Assembly (NCBI GenBank): GCA_949283575.1 | Contig: CASDSU010000013.1 | Span: forward strand, 62,001 to 126,000 | Direction of reading: 5' to 3' | Origin: an uncultured Eubacteriales bacterium | Lineage (GTDB): Bacteria; Bacillota; Clostridia; TANB77; UBA1234 | Length of the DNA: 64,000 nt | In this document: in pieces, positions 52,701 through 62,232 of the stretch | Layout of the letters: every line of letters starts with the position of its first letter | Numbering within the stretch: the first letter of the stretch is position 1 | Translations under genes and position numbers: made by a program | The notes under the pieces: generated by a model | Databases searched by the model: none | The model's input: the letters and a program-made list of their open reading frames with translations, nothing else | What the model was told of the DNA's origin: nothing

Positions 52701-55326
52701 TGAGCGCGATGATGAAGAATATAATGTTGATTTAGCAATGCCAACAGATGAAGATTTGTATGCAAATGTAGTGACGGATAGCTATAAGATTGAAGAGGTT
52801 TTATCTATATTAGATGAGGTTCAAAAAGTAAATGTTACGCTTAAGAAAAAATACTATACAAGTAATAATGATAATGACAGCGAAATAACGTCTGGTGTTG
52901 CAGTGGCAACAGCTACAATACCAATAGAGTATGCTTTAGACTATGTATATTATGGTGGTGGTAATGCAAGACTTTTTATATTGGATACAGCAATAATTGA
53001 AAATGAGACAGTTATGGACAAAAAACATTATGATCAAAATGGAAAGGTATTAATTGAAGCAGATTACGATTCAAATGAGCCATTTCTAAGCTACATTCAT
53101 GGTGGAAAGTTATTCATAAAAAATACTGAAGAATGCACATTGATAAAAGAAGAGAATGATACATATTATTTAGAAATAATGCTTGGTGGAATTGATTATG
53201 AAAAGCCTAATATGGACGAAATAGCTGAAAGTTATAGAAATGATCATAAAGTAATAGATCAAATAATTAGAAAAAATGCTGTAGTAAATGGAGATTATTT
53301 AAGTGTGTATGCAGAAAATCAGGAGATAGTTTATCTTAATGGATTAGACATTTACATGTCAGCAGAGAGACTTGCAAATGTAACAGAATTAGTAGACGCT
53401 GGATACTATTATAACGATTCAAAAGCACCGCTTACGAACAATAACATATTGTTTAACAATAGACAAGTATTTTCTTTTTCAAAATCAAAGAATGAAGTTT
53501 ATCCATCAACCAAATTAACGTTAAATTATGTGTTAAATGAATACATTACTGAAAGAAAAATTGAAAAAATGTTACTTGAAAAAATTTCTGAAAGTGAATT
53601 GAAAAATTTAGCAAAAGAAAGTATCGATAATAAAGTTTCAATATATAGAGATATTAGGGAGGATTGTAAGAGAATACAAAATTATACACCTGCGGAAATT
53701 CCGATGAATAGTATAAGCATACATACACCAATAGTAAATTATACAAAATTAATTCCATTAAATAATTCTGGTGATAATGATAATCAATTGATAGATACAT
53801 CTAAGGAAAATGTTTTGACATTAGATAGTGTTTTTACGATTGAAATTCCTCATAGCGGAATGCATACATATGCTGTAAGTGCTGATGGTAGCGCTTTTGA
53901 TGGTTATGGTGATAAAGAATATAATTATGATGGAGTGAAAGCGGAAGATGAAGCAGAACTTGTGGCAAAAGGCTTGAAACGTCAGGGCTTTGCCAAAATG
54001 AAACTTGTGAAATTTAGTTTTGATACCTACGCTATAAAATATGATTCAAAAGGTAAGATAAAAGATAAAGAATTAATACTTGCAAATACATGGTTTAACT
54101 TAGGTAAATTAGATAATAATTCTGGATTAAATATTGAAAAATATAATTTCATAATCCCTGTGTGGGTTAAAGATAATGAATCAGGAGACATAACGGTTCG
54201 AATTGTTGCAAGTAATATACCAGATGAATATGATGTGTATGAAGAAAATATAGAGGAAATTGCAACATATGTTGCGAAGGATGTTGCAAATGACAAACAA
54301 AAATATATTCTTCAAGAAAATATAGATGTTTTTATTTCAGGTGTTTTATATGACTTACAAATAAGAGATTCTGATGATATTGGTTGGATAGGAAAATTAA
54401 CTAGTGTATTAAAAATAAAGAATATGTCTGAAATAAAAAATATGTTTTTACCAATCGGGCAGGCGAAACAAAATTTTTATACTGCATACAAATATGCATT
54501 AAAATTAGGATATAGATTTTATTTTGATTTTAAAACCAAAGGAATTGCAAATGATGCTGTGACAATTATTCCAGAGTATTATTATGTTTCTTCAAATGGT
54601 GGTGAAGCGACAAACGATATTTCAATTTTCTATGATACAACAGATACACAATTTATCAAATTAACGGATAGCAACAATTTATCGGTAACAATGCAAATGG
54701 CCAATACTCATGGAAATGTAAATAATACAGGTTTTACTTTTGAATTGGTAAAAGGAAAATTGTTGAATCCAGATAAAGATTATACTTTAGCTACAGTAAT
54801 AGGAAATATTTTTTCAGGATTAAAGCTTAGTGCGATTCATAATAAATTACCTAGAAATAATATTTTAGAGTCAGCAAATTTATATGGATACAATGGAAAT
54901 ACGACTAAATTTGTTGAGGAGGCGTTGAAGTCTGAAGTAGTTGAAAATGAAGAATCTATTAGAAACGCAAATGGTCATTGGTATGGTGAATTTTATTTGC
55001 CAGCTAGCACAAAAGTTGCAATTGGTTCATCCTTAGAAAGTAGTGATGTTATAAATGAACAATCAAAAATATTGAAGGATGGATATATAATTGTTGTTTT
55101 CAAAAACGTTGAGACGAGTGAAAAAGATGAAAGATATTTAAGTTATTCAAAACCTGATGAAAATAGTAGATGGGAAAAAGAGGGCGCAGTATATATGCCA
55201 TATGAAATAATATTGCCAAACGGAAATATTGCTAAAATATCAGATCTTGAAGAGGGAATTGGAATGGCAATTTATGAAGCTGGAATAAGAGCAAATGACG
55301 ATTATGGAACGGAGGGAACACACTAA
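49715..55326 (+). CDS. Giant secreted surface protein requiring two +1 shifts at CGG (49967-49969 and 51501-51503)
   Basis: Three apparent ORFs are one gene. ATG 49715 (GAGGTGG site) starts a signal peptide. Frame 1 meets CGG at 49967 and stops 17 codons later at 50018; skipping C gives GGA and continues NGTYHIAYCSCG. Frame 2 meets CGG at 51501 and stops eight codons later at 51525; skipping C gives GGA and continues ISLVFYFEPVNII. The joined protein is 1,869 residues. The first shift joins two internal repeats of the form TYHxxxCxxC (TYHYTYCDVCG, TYHIAYCSCG, TYHKATCGCG, TYHKMVCSSC), so the correct frame is shown by self-similarity. A MucBP-like domain (VSYVDDEGNTLMPPE; VIEIDGYKLIKYVLDG) follows near residue 900; the remainder is a long beta-rich region like clostridial DUF5704-type surface proteins. 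There is no LPXTG, so attachment probably uses the SLH partner. Confidence 0.88.
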
Positions 55327-55344
55327 ATTTGGTTTTTAGCTTAG

Positions 55345-55373
55345 TTGACAATAGTAAGGTCATAGAATATAAT
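55345..55373 (+). promoter_or_regulatory. Consensus sigma-A promoter for the HD-hydrolase gene
   Basis: TTGACA (55345-55350), 17 bases, TATAAT (55368-55373): a perfect consensus. Confidence 0.85.
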
Positions 55374-55501
55374 CCGAACTGTAGGTAACCTTTTGATTTT
55401 CAAGTGAGACTGGGCCTTGAAGAAAGGATGATTAGATGACTGCGATAATTATTGATAGACGGTTGATGATGGATGAACCTTTGGAAAAGGAGGATTTTGC
55501 T

Positions 55502-56152
55502 ATGAATGAGATGGCAACATGGAAAGACGATGCAAGCAGGACTTTCTATTTCCTTAAGGGATATGCATCTGCAAAGGAACTCGACAATATGCAAAAAGCT
55601 TTGCTGATTGCAAGGAATATGCATGAAGGTCAGTATCGCAAAGGTGGAGCGGAATATCTCGTCCATCCGCTCAGGGTTTGTGCATATCTTGCGGCACTTG
55701 GCTTCAATGATGATGTTTTGCTTAGCGCGTCGCTTCTGCACGATGTGATTGAGGATGTTGAGGCGGTTCGGAATGATCCGCAGTCTTTGGTCAACAATTA
55801 TGGTATTTCTCAGGAAATTGTTGACCTGGTATGCAGACTTACCAAAACGAAGATTACACCGACGGAAGTTTACTACAAAGGGGTTAGCGAGGAATGGAGA
55901 GCTTTGATGATTAAGCTCAGCGACCGTTGTAATAATGTCAGCACGCTTGACTGTTTCACGTACGAGAAGATGCATGCATATATCGAGGAAACGAAAAACT
56001 TTGTTTTGCCTCTTTGCAGGTATGCCAAATTGCATTATCCCAGATATAACAATGAGGTCACAATTATGAAATATCATATTACCGCACTTTGTTCGACGAT
56101 AGAGAAGTTGCTTCCTATGATTAGAAGGAATGCTACTGATGATAAGAAATAA
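55502..56152 (+). CDS. HD-domain (p)ppGpp hydrolase-like protein, GC-rich and foreign-looking
   Basis: This 216-residue HD phosphohydrolase has HPLRVCAYLAALGFNDDVLLSASLLHDVIEDV (His and HD metal ligands) and KLSDRCNNVSTL, the pattern of SpoT/Mesh1-like small alarmone hydrolases. ATG 55502 has AAGGAGG seven bases upstream. An in-frame extension from ATG 55436 also has a ribosome site but contains a CGG at its ninth codon (55460-55462) and adds non-conserved residues. GC content and codons (GCG, CTT, GGC, CAC) differ from neighbours, and CGG is used in frame as Arg once inside this gene (GTT CGG AAT). It has its own promoter and terminator. It is probably horizontally acquired. Confidence 0.82.
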   Translation: MNEMATWKDDASRTFYFLKGYASAKELDNMQKALLIARNMHEGQYRKGGAEYLVHPLRVCAYLAALGFNDDVLLSASLLHDVIEDVEAVRNDPQSLVNNYGISQEIVDLVCRLTKTKITPTEVYYKGVSEEWRALMIKLSDRCNNVSTLDCFTYEKMHAYIEETKNFVLPLCRYAKLHYPRYNNEVTIMKYHITALCSTIEKLLPMIRRNATDDKK

Positions 56153-56162
56153 AGAATTTTGT

Positions 56163-56205
56163 GAAGAGCTTGGAAACGAGATATGTTTTCAGGCTCTTCT
56201 CCATT
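56163..56205 (+). terminator. Hairpin terminator after the HD gene
   Basis: GAAGAGCTTG (56163-56172) pairs with CAGGCTCTTC (56190-56199) with one G-U pair. The T tail is weak (ATTT). Confidence 0.65.
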
Positions 56206-56226
56206 TAAAATGAATTAACATAATTG

Positions 56227-56255
56227 TTGGATTTATAGAAAGAAGATGGTAAAAT
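56227..56255 (+). promoter_or_regulatory. Candidate sigma-A promoter of the zinc-ribbon gene
   Basis: TTGGAT (56227-56232), 17 bases, TAAAAT (56250-56255). Confidence 0.6.
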
Positions 56256-56312
56256 TATTTAGGAATTTGCAAGTTTTATTTACTATCGACATATTTTTTG
56301 GGGTGGAAATTA

Positions 56313-57431
56313 ATGGGTAGGCTAATTGAAGGTCTATGGGATTGTAGCCATTGTGGAACGACTGGAATTGTCGGTAGCAAGCGGGAATGTCCTGGTTGTG
56401 GTAAACCTCGTGATGAAAACACGGTTTTCTACATGGGCGAGAAGAAGAAGCATGTACCGAAAGAGGTGGCTAAAAAGGTAAATCGAAATCCTGACTGGGT
56501 TTGTAATTACTGTGGTAGTCTCAATTCGGACGATTTCAGTGAATGTAAGTCATGTGGCTGCTCTAGAAGCGGTGAGAATATGGACTACTTCCATAATCGC
56601 GAGAAGAAAATCCATAAAGATTTGGAAGATGAGGATCATGAAGAAATAAGCAATGAAACGGAAGATGAAGGAGAGGATCTATCTCTGAAGAATATTCAGA
56701 GGAATATACATTTTGCTGGAGACATTCCTTATCGGGACAAAGTGACAAGTAAGTCGAATCGGAATGGCATATCCATTAACTTCAAACCGATTGCCATCGT
56801 ACTTGCTGCAATCTTGCTTATTGCAGGACTTGTATATCTTTTCATTCCTAAAGAAAAGGAAGTTACCATCACTTCAACTCTTTGGGAACGAGATATTACG
56901 ATACAAGAATACAGAACCGTAAGAGAAAGTGATTGGAGTGTTCCATACGGCGGTAGACTTCAATACACTAGGCAAGAGATATCTCATTATCAAAATGTTC
57001 TCGACCATTACGAAACCAAAACTAGACAAGTCGCGAAAGAGCGTTACGTCGGTACGGAAGAAGTCGTAACAGGTCATAAAGACTTGGGTAATGGGTATTT
57101 CGAAGAAATTACATCATCTAGGCCTGTGTACGAAACCTACTATGAAACGGAGACATACCAGGAACCGGTCTATCGGAGTGAACCTGTCTATAGGACAAAA
57201 TATTACTACGATATTGAAAGATGGGTATACTGTAGAACCGTTTCAACTAGTGGCAAAGACCAATCGCCATATTGGGGTGAAGTAAGGCTAGCTCAAAAAG
57301 AACGCGAATCTTCACGTTCTGAACAATACTGGATTACTGGTCTTGACGAGAAAGAAAAGGAAATTAAAGTTACTCTTTCTTACTCAGATTGGAATAGTAT
57401 CCGTGTTGATCAAAACTACGAACAAGAATAA
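56313..57431 (+). CDS. Zinc-ribbon membrane protein with Tyr/Glu-rich repeats, GC-rich and foreign-looking
   Basis: This 372-residue protein has two RanBP2-like zinc ribbons at the N-terminus (WDCSHCGTTGIVGSKRECPGCG; WVCNYCGSLNSDDFSECKSCG), an acidic linker, one membrane helix (about residues 163-180, IAIVLAAILLIAGLVYLFI) and an extracytoplasmic part with repeated YETxTYQEPVYRSEPVYRT. ATG 56313 has GGGGTGG upstream. Four in-frame CGG codons (56382, 56733, 56760, 57174) are read as Arg if the long frame is real. Base composition is far from neighbouring genes. Similar zinc-ribbon proteins exist in diverse gut bacteria; function is unknown. Confidence 0.75.
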   Translation: MGRLIEGLWDCSHCGTTGIVGSKRECPGCGKPRDENTVFYMGEKKKHVPKEVAKKVNRNPDWVCNYCGSLNSDDFSECKSCGCSRSGENMDYFHNREKKIHKDLEDEDHEEISNETEDEGEDLSLKNIQRNIHFAGDIPYRDKVTSKSNRNGISINFKPIAIVLAAILLIAGLVYLFIPKEKEVTITSTLWERDITIQEYRTVRESDWSVPYGGRLQYTRQEISHYQNVLDHYETKTRQVAKERYVGTEEVVTGHKDLGNGYFEEITSSRPVYETYYETETYQEPVYRSEPVYRTKYYYDIERWVYCRTVSTSGKDQSPYWGEVRLAQKERESSRSEQYWITGLDEKEKEIKVTLSYSDWNSIRVDQNYEQE

Positions 57432-57442
57432 ACGTAAAAGGC

Positions 57443-57472
57443 ACTCAGAGAACAACTCTGGGTGTTTTTTTC
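57443..57472 (+). terminator. Intrinsic terminator of the zinc-ribbon gene
   Basis: CACTCAGAG (57443-57451), loop AACAA, CTCTGGGTG (57457-57465) with one G-U pair, then seven Ts. Confidence 0.88.
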
Positions 57473-57514
57473 GGTGCACATTTAACGGACGTCCCTCGTG
57501 TGCACCGAAAAAAA
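57467..57514 (+). repeat. REP-like hairpin, copy B
   Basis: TTTTTTCGGTGCACA (57467-57481) pairs with TGTGCACCGAAAAAA (57500-57514) around an 18-base loop that begins TTTAACGGACGTCCCT. The core, CACATTTAACGGACGTCCCT, then one variable base, then GTGTG, is shared with copy A at 24.9 kb. The left T run is also the tail of the preceding terminator. Confidence 0.8.
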
Positions 57515-57577
57515 TCTCTTGTATAAGTTAGATAAAAATGAAATAATAATAAATAGAAAATTTTCGGAGGTGTAATT

Positions 57578-58309
57578 ATGATAGTTGCAATCGATGGACC
57601 TGCTGGAACAGGTAAAGGAACAATTGCGGGGTTAATTTCAAAAAGGTTAGGGTATACGTATATAGATACAGGAGCAATGTATAGATGTATAACTTTAAAA
57701 ATGTTGAATGAGGGGATTTCTATAAATGCTGATATAAATGTGATTCAAGAGTTATTAGAAAGAACAAAAATAGAATTTATAAATATAAATGATAAGCAAA
57801 GAGTTTTTCTGGATGATGAAGATGTAACTGAAGAAATAAGAACTCCGAAGGTTAATGAACTAGTTTCGCCGGTTTCTGCAGTTAAAGAAATTCGAATTAA
57901 ATTAGTTGATATGCAAAGAGAACTTGGAAAAGCTAGCAATGTTGTAATGGAAGGAAGAGATATAACAACGGTGGTATTTCCAGATGCAGAAGTGAAAATA
58001 TATTTAACAGCTGATGCAGATGAGCGAGCAAATAGAAGATATAAAGAATTAATAGAAAAAGGAATCGAAACAACATATGAGGAAACATATGAATCCATTA
58101 GGAAACGCGATGAAAATGATATGAAGAAAGAAATGGGAGCGCTAAAAATAGCAGAAGATGCAGTTGTAATTGATTCTACAAAAATGAGTATTGAAGAAGT
58201 GTACGAAAAGGTTGTTGAACTGATTATAAATTCTGAGCTTGATAGTACTACAGATGATGAAGAAATAACAGTAAATGGAAGTAATGATGATACATTAGAA
58301 GAAAATTAG
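57578..58309 (+). CDS. cmk: Cytidylate kinase
   Basis: This 243-residue CMP/dCMP kinase starts IVAIDGPAGTGKGTIAGLIS (P-loop), with LGYTYIDTGAMYR, VVMEGRDITTVVFPDAEVKIYL and RRYKELI. A charged C-terminal tail of about 20 residues is extra. It phosphorylates CMP. AGGTGT site upstream. It begins the cmk-plsC-rpsA order found across Firmicutes. Confidence 0.96.
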   Translation: MIVAIDGPAGTGKGTIAGLISKRLGYTYIDTGAMYRCITLKMLNEGISINADINVIQELLERTKIEFININDKQRVFLDDEDVTEEIRTPKVNELVSPVSAVKEIRIKLVDMQRELGKASNVVMEGRDITTVVFPDAEVKIYLTADADERANRRYKELIEKGIETTYEETYESIRKRDENDMKKEMGALKIAEDAVVIDSTKMSIEEVYEKVVELIINSELDSTTDDEEITVNGSNDDTLEEN

Positions 58310-58320
58310 GGGGCATAAAA

Positions 58321-58917
58321 ATGATAGGAAGAGCAATTATGAAAGGCGCGATGGCTATATATTGCGCCATTGTATATAGAATAAAAGTGGAAGGTTTAGA
58401 AAATCTTCCGAAAGAGGGGAATACAATAATTTGTTCAAATCATGTTCATTTGTTAGATTCAGTATCTTTAGTTATAAAATTTAAAACTAAAAGAATGATT
58501 CGTATAATGGCTAAAGAAGAACTTTTTAATACAAAATTAAAGGCGATGATATTTTATGAAGCTGGTGCTTTTCCTGTAAAAAGGGGAAAAGGTGATACTG
58601 AAGCAATGGAACTTGCTAAAAAGTACATAAATGAAGGCGAAATGTTGATGATTTTTCCAGAAGGAACACGAAATGGATTTGATAAAGGTGTAAAAATAAA
58701 GAAAGGTGCAGCAGTATTAGCTCTTTCAACGAATTCAGTTATAGTTCCGGTTGGAATAAAAGGAAATTATAAGCCATTTACAAAAATAAGAATAAGAATT
58801 GGAAAGCCAATGACCTTGGAGAATTATACTGTTGGAGAAGAATTAAATCCTAGAGAAATTGTAGACCTAACAAATAAGATAAAAGATGAAATTCTTAATT
58901 TAAGGGATGGCGAATAG
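58321..58917 (+). CDS. plsC: 1-acyl-sn-glycerol-3-phosphate acyltransferase
   Basis: This 198-residue PlsC has the H-x4-D box in SNHVHLLDSVSL (residues about 40-51), FPVKRGKGDTEAM and FPEGTRNGFDKG. It adds the second acyl chain to make phosphatidic acid, the CdsA substrate. It starts 11 bases after cmk. Confidence 0.94.
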   Translation: MIGRAIMKGAMAIYCAIVYRIKVEGLENLPKEGNTIICSNHVHLLDSVSLVIKFKTKRMIRIMAKEELFNTKLKAMIFYEAGAFPVKRGKGDTEAMELAKKYINEGEMLMIFPEGTRNGFDKGVKIKKGAAVLALSTNSVIVPVGIKGNYKPFTKIRIRIGKPMTLENYTVGEELNPREIVDLTNKIKDEILNLRDGE

Positions 58918-58926
58918 GAATAAAAG

Positions 58927-58957
58927 CAGTCACAGACTAAAATGTGGCTGTTTTTTT
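58927..58957 (+). terminator. Terminator of the cmk-plsC operon
   Basis: CAGTCACA (58927-58934) pairs with TGTGGCTG (58943-58950), followed by T7. Confidence 0.9.
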
Positions 58958-58969
58958 GATATGATTCTA

Positions 58970-58998
58970 TTGACAAAAAATGCAAAATATAAGATAAT
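58970..58998 (+). promoter_or_regulatory. Sigma-A promoter of the S1-homologue gene
   Basis: TTGACA (58970-58975), 17 bases, GATAAT (58993-58998). It gives a leader of about 79 bases. Confidence 0.85.
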
Positions 58999-59012
58999 AA
59001 ATAAGATTTTGA

Positions 59013-59038
59013 CGGCAACCATCATGAGTTGCTGTTTT
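59013..59038 (+). promoter_or_regulatory. Small leader hairpin with T run upstream of the S1 gene
   Basis: CGGCAAC (59013-59019) pairs with GTTGCTG (59028-59034), followed by TTTT. It could be an attenuator or a translational operator for the ribosomal protein gene. Confidence 0.4.
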
Positions 59039-59083
59039 AATTCTAAAAAATTAGCAGAAAAGTTAGAAAGGATTGATATTGAA

Positions 59084-60223
59084 ATGTCAAAAGAAAGTCA
59101 AGATTTTGCAGAGTTATATGAAAACTCACTAAAAAAATTAGAGGAAGGAACAGTTGTAGAAGGTACAATCGTAGATATCATAGGAGAAGATATCTTTGTT
59201 GATTTAGGATACAAAGCAGATGGAATTATACCAAGAGATGAATTTAGTTATGGCGATGAGAAACCAGCTGATAAATATAAAGCTGGTGACAAAATTTCTG
59301 CATACATACTAAGAATGAACAATGGTCAAGGTAATGTTTTATTGTCAACAAAAAGACTACAGGTTAAACAATTAAGAGAAGAATTTGAAAATAATGTTAA
59401 AGAAGACAAACCTGTTCAAGCTAAAGTTACAGACGTTGTAAATGGCGGTGTTATTGCTGAAAGTGGAAATATTAAAATATTCGTTCCACAAACACAACTT
59501 GCTAAGAAAGTTACTGACTTAGTTGAATATAGAGGAAAATGTGTTGCTCTTAAGATTATTGAATATAATCCAGAAAAGAGAAAAATCATTGGTTCTGAAA
59601 GAAAATTAGCTAACGAGGAAAAACAAAAACAACTTGAAAAAACTTGGTCTGAAATTGCAGAAGGCAAAGTTATAAAAGGAACAGTTAAACAACTTACAGA
59701 CTACGGTGCTTTCGTTGATATCGGCGGAGTTGATGGATTATTGCATATTTCAGAAATTTCTTGGAAACAAATCAAACATCCAAGCGAAGTTTTAAAAGTT
59801 GGTCAAGAAATTGAAGTTACAGTTCTTAAAGCTGATACAGAAACAAAGAAAATCTCATTAGGATATAGAAAAGCTGAAGATAATCCTTGGGCAAATGTTA
59901 AATATCAAGTTGGTGATATTGTTGATGGTACAGTTGTTAGTATGAAACCATTTGGAGCATTCGTTGAATTACCAGACGGATTAGAAGCTTTAGTTCATAT
60001 TTCAAACATTACAATGAAGAGAATTGCAAAACCACAAGATGCTTTAGAAATGGGACAAGAAGTTACTGCTAAAGTTGTTGAAGTTGATTTAGACAAAAAG
60101 AGAATTGAACTTTCAATTCGTGAACTTGAAGGAACAGCAGTTGAAGGAGAAGCTGCACCAGAAGCTGAGCTTCAAGGCGAGCAAATAACCCTTGATACAG
60201 TTGCTACAGAAATAGCTGAATAA
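59084..60223 (+). CDS. rpsA: Ribosomal protein S1 homologue (four S1 domains)
   Basis: This 379-residue protein has four S1 RNA-binding domains: GTVVEGTIVDIIGEDIFVDLG, VQAKVTDVVNGGVIAE, GKVIKGTVKQLTDYGAFVDIGG and GDIVDGTVVSMKPFGAFVELPDG. This is typical of the Firmicutes S1-like protein. ATG 59084 has GAAAGGA 11 bases upstream; longer in-frame starts run back into the leader hairpin, the promoter and plsC. It helps bind mRNA to the ribosome. It has its own promoter and is probably highly expressed. Confidence 0.93.
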   Translation: MSKESQDFAELYENSLKKLEEGTVVEGTIVDIIGEDIFVDLGYKADGIIPRDEFSYGDEKPADKYKAGDKISAYILRMNNGQGNVLLSTKRLQVKQLREEFENNVKEDKPVQAKVTDVVNGGVIAESGNIKIFVPQTQLAKKVTDLVEYRGKCVALKIIEYNPEKRKIIGSERKLANEEKQKQLEKTWSEIAEGKVIKGTVKQLTDYGAFVDIGGVDGLLHISEISWKQIKHPSEVLKVGQEIEVTVLKADTETKKISLGYRKAEDNPWANVKYQVGDIVDGTVVSMKPFGAFVELPDGLEALVHISNITMKRIAKPQDALEMGQEVTAKVVEVDLDKKRIELSIRELEGTAVEGEAAPEAELQGEQITLDTVATEIAE

Positions 60224-60284
60224 TTAATAAACAAAATGTAAGCTTAAGCTAGAATGAAGCTTGCAAAAAATAAAATTTAGCATT

Positions 60285-60314
60285 GATGAATAGGAAGATT
60301 GATTCCTATTCATC
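60285..60314 (+). terminator. Strong hairpin after rpsA
   Basis: GATGAATAGGAA (60285-60296) pairs perfectly with TTCCTATTCATC (60303-60314). The tail (ATTTAT) is poor in T, so termination may be partial. A smaller hairpin lies at about 60238-60264. Confidence 0.65.
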
Positions 60315-60339
60315 ATTTATCGAGAGGAAGAGTTAAAAA

Positions 60340-62157
60340 ATGGAAATAAGAAATGTTGCTATTATAGCCCACGTAGACCATGGAAAAACTACATTAGTAG
60401 ATGCACTATTAAAACAATCAGGAACATTCAGAGAAAACGAGCATGTAGATGAAAGAGTAATGGATTCAAATGATCTAGAAAAAGAAAGAGGAATCACTAT
60501 ACTTGCTAAAAACACATCTGTAACATATGGTGATTATAAAATTAATATTATTGATACACCAGGTCATGCTGACTTTGGAGGTGAAGTTGAGCGTGTTCTT
60601 AAAATGGTTGACGGAGTTATTCTTCTTGTCGATGCATTTGAAGGTGTAATGCCACAAACAAGATTTGTTTTAAGAAAGGCTTTGGGGTTAAACTTAAAAC
60701 CAATCGTTGTTTTAAACAAAATAGATAGACCTGGTGCAAGACCAAACGAAGTTGTAGATGAAGTCATTGATTTATTCTTCGAGCTTGCAGCTACTGATGA
60801 TCAACTTGGTTTCCCTGTAATTTATGCATCAGGAAAACAAGGAATTGCTTCATTAGACCTAGATAATCCTGGTACAGATATGAAACCAGTTTTTGAAACA
60901 ATAATTAAATATGTTGGTGCTCCACAAGTTCATCCTGAAAATCCAATGCAGATGCTTGTTTCAAGTATTGATTATGATAACTATGTTGGAAGAATTGCGA
61001 TTGGAAGACTTGAAAGTGGAAGAATTAATCAAGGGCAACCTGTTGCAGTATGTAGAAAAGATGGTACAATTCAACAAACTAAGATTGGTAAATTATATAC
61101 ATATCAAGGTTTGAAACGTTATGAAATAGATGAAGCTGCTGCTGGTGATATTATTGCTGTTGTAGGAATTCCTGATATCAATATTGGAGAAACAATTGCA
61201 GATAGCCAAAATCCAGAAGCAATTCCTTTTGTTGATATTGATGAACCAACATTAACAATGACATTTAGTGTAAATAATGGTCCTTTTGCTGGAAGAGAAG
61301 GTCAATTTGTTACATCTAGACATTTGAAAGACAGACTTATGAAAGAGCTTGAATCAAATGTTAGCTTGAGAGTTGAAGAAACTGAGAGCACAGATAGTTT
61401 TAAAGTTTCTGGTAGAGGAGAACTTCATTTATCAGTTTTAATTGAAACAATGAGAAGAGAAGGTTTCGAATTTATGGTTTCAAGACCATCTGTTATTTTT
61501 AAAGAAATTGATGGTGTTAAGTGTGAACCAATCGAAGAGCTTGTAATTGACGTGCCAGACGAGTTCACAGGTTCTGTAATCGAAAAATTAGGAATTAGAA
61601 AAGCTGAAATGACAAACATGATAATGGGAGAACAAGGTTACACAAGACTTGAATTCAAGATTCCTGCTAGAGGATTAATTGGTTATAGAAGTGAGTTCAT
61701 GACTGATACAAAGGGTAATGGAATTATGAATCATGTGTTCTCAGGTTATGAGCCATTTAGAGGAGAAATTTCACCAAGACAAAAAGGTGTTCTAATTGCT
61801 TTTGAAACTGGTAAATCAGTTACTTATGGATTATTCAATGCTCAAGAAAGAGGTACATTATTTATTGGTGCTGGTGTTGAAGTATATCAAGGTATGATTA
61901 TTGGTGAAAATCCACGTTCTGAAGATATGGAAGTTAATGTATGTAAAGAGAAACATTTAACAAATACAAGAGCTTCTGGTAGTGATGACGCTTTAAGACT
62001 TGTTCCACCAAGAGTTATGAGCTTAGAACAAGCTATTGAATATATTGCGGAAGACGAACTTGTTGAGATTACTCCTACAAATATAAGAATTAGAAAGAAA
62101 ATCTTAGATCCAACAGCTAGAATTCGTTGGATGAGAGCAAATGGTTTACTAAAATAA
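60340..62157 (+). CDS. typA: Translational GTPase TypA/BipA
   Basis: This 605-residue GTPase has G1 AHVDHGKTTLVDALL, switch RGITILAKN, G3 DTPGHADFGGEVER and G4 NKIDRPGARP. The TypA-specific C-terminal region includes PARGLIGYRSEFMTDTKG and TNIRIRKKILDPTARIRW. It acts on the ribosome in stress and cold adaptation. GAGAGGAAG upstream. Complete length. Confidence 0.97.
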   Translation: MEIRNVAIIAHVDHGKTTLVDALLKQSGTFRENEHVDERVMDSNDLEKERGITILAKNTSVTYGDYKINIIDTPGHADFGGEVERVLKMVDGVILLVDAFEGVMPQTRFVLRKALGLNLKPIVVLNKIDRPGARPNEVVDEVIDLFFELAATDDQLGFPVIYASGKQGIASLDLDNPGTDMKPVFETIIKYVGAPQVHPENPMQMLVSSIDYDNYVGRIAIGRLESGRINQGQPVAVCRKDGTIQQTKIGKLYTYQGLKRYEIDEAAAGDIIAVVGIPDINIGETIADSQNPEAIPFVDIDEPTLTMTFSVNNGPFAGREGQFVTSRHLKDRLMKELESNVSLRVEETESTDSFKVSGRGELHLSVLIETMRREGFEFMVSRPSVIFKEIDGVKCEPIEELVIDVPDEFTGSVIEKLGIRKAEMTNMIMGEQGYTRLEFKIPARGLIGYRSEFMTDTKGNGIMNHVFSGYEPFRGEISPRQKGVLIAFETGKSVTYGLFNAQERGTLFIGAGVEVYQGMIIGENPRSEDMEVNVCKEKHLTNTRASGSDDALRLVPPRVMSLEQAIEYIAEDELVEITPTNIRIRKKILDPTARIRWMRANGLLK

Positions 62158-62168
62158 GATTTACATAA

Positions 62169-62197
62169 TTGACGATAACTCTCAAATATGATAATAT
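62169..62197 (+). promoter_or_regulatory. Sigma-A promoter of the JAB-like gene
   Basis: TTGACG (62169-62174), 17 bases, TAATAT (62192-62197), 35 bases before the start codon. Confidence 0.75.
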
Positions 62198-62232
62198 ATA
62201 CGCTGTAAATCTTACTATATGGAGGGTTAATA

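Noticed and set aside
58907-59083. Longer N-terminus for the S1 homologue starting at 58907
   Set aside because: It would run through the terminator, promoter and leader hairpin and is not S1-like. The start at 59084 has a ribosome site.
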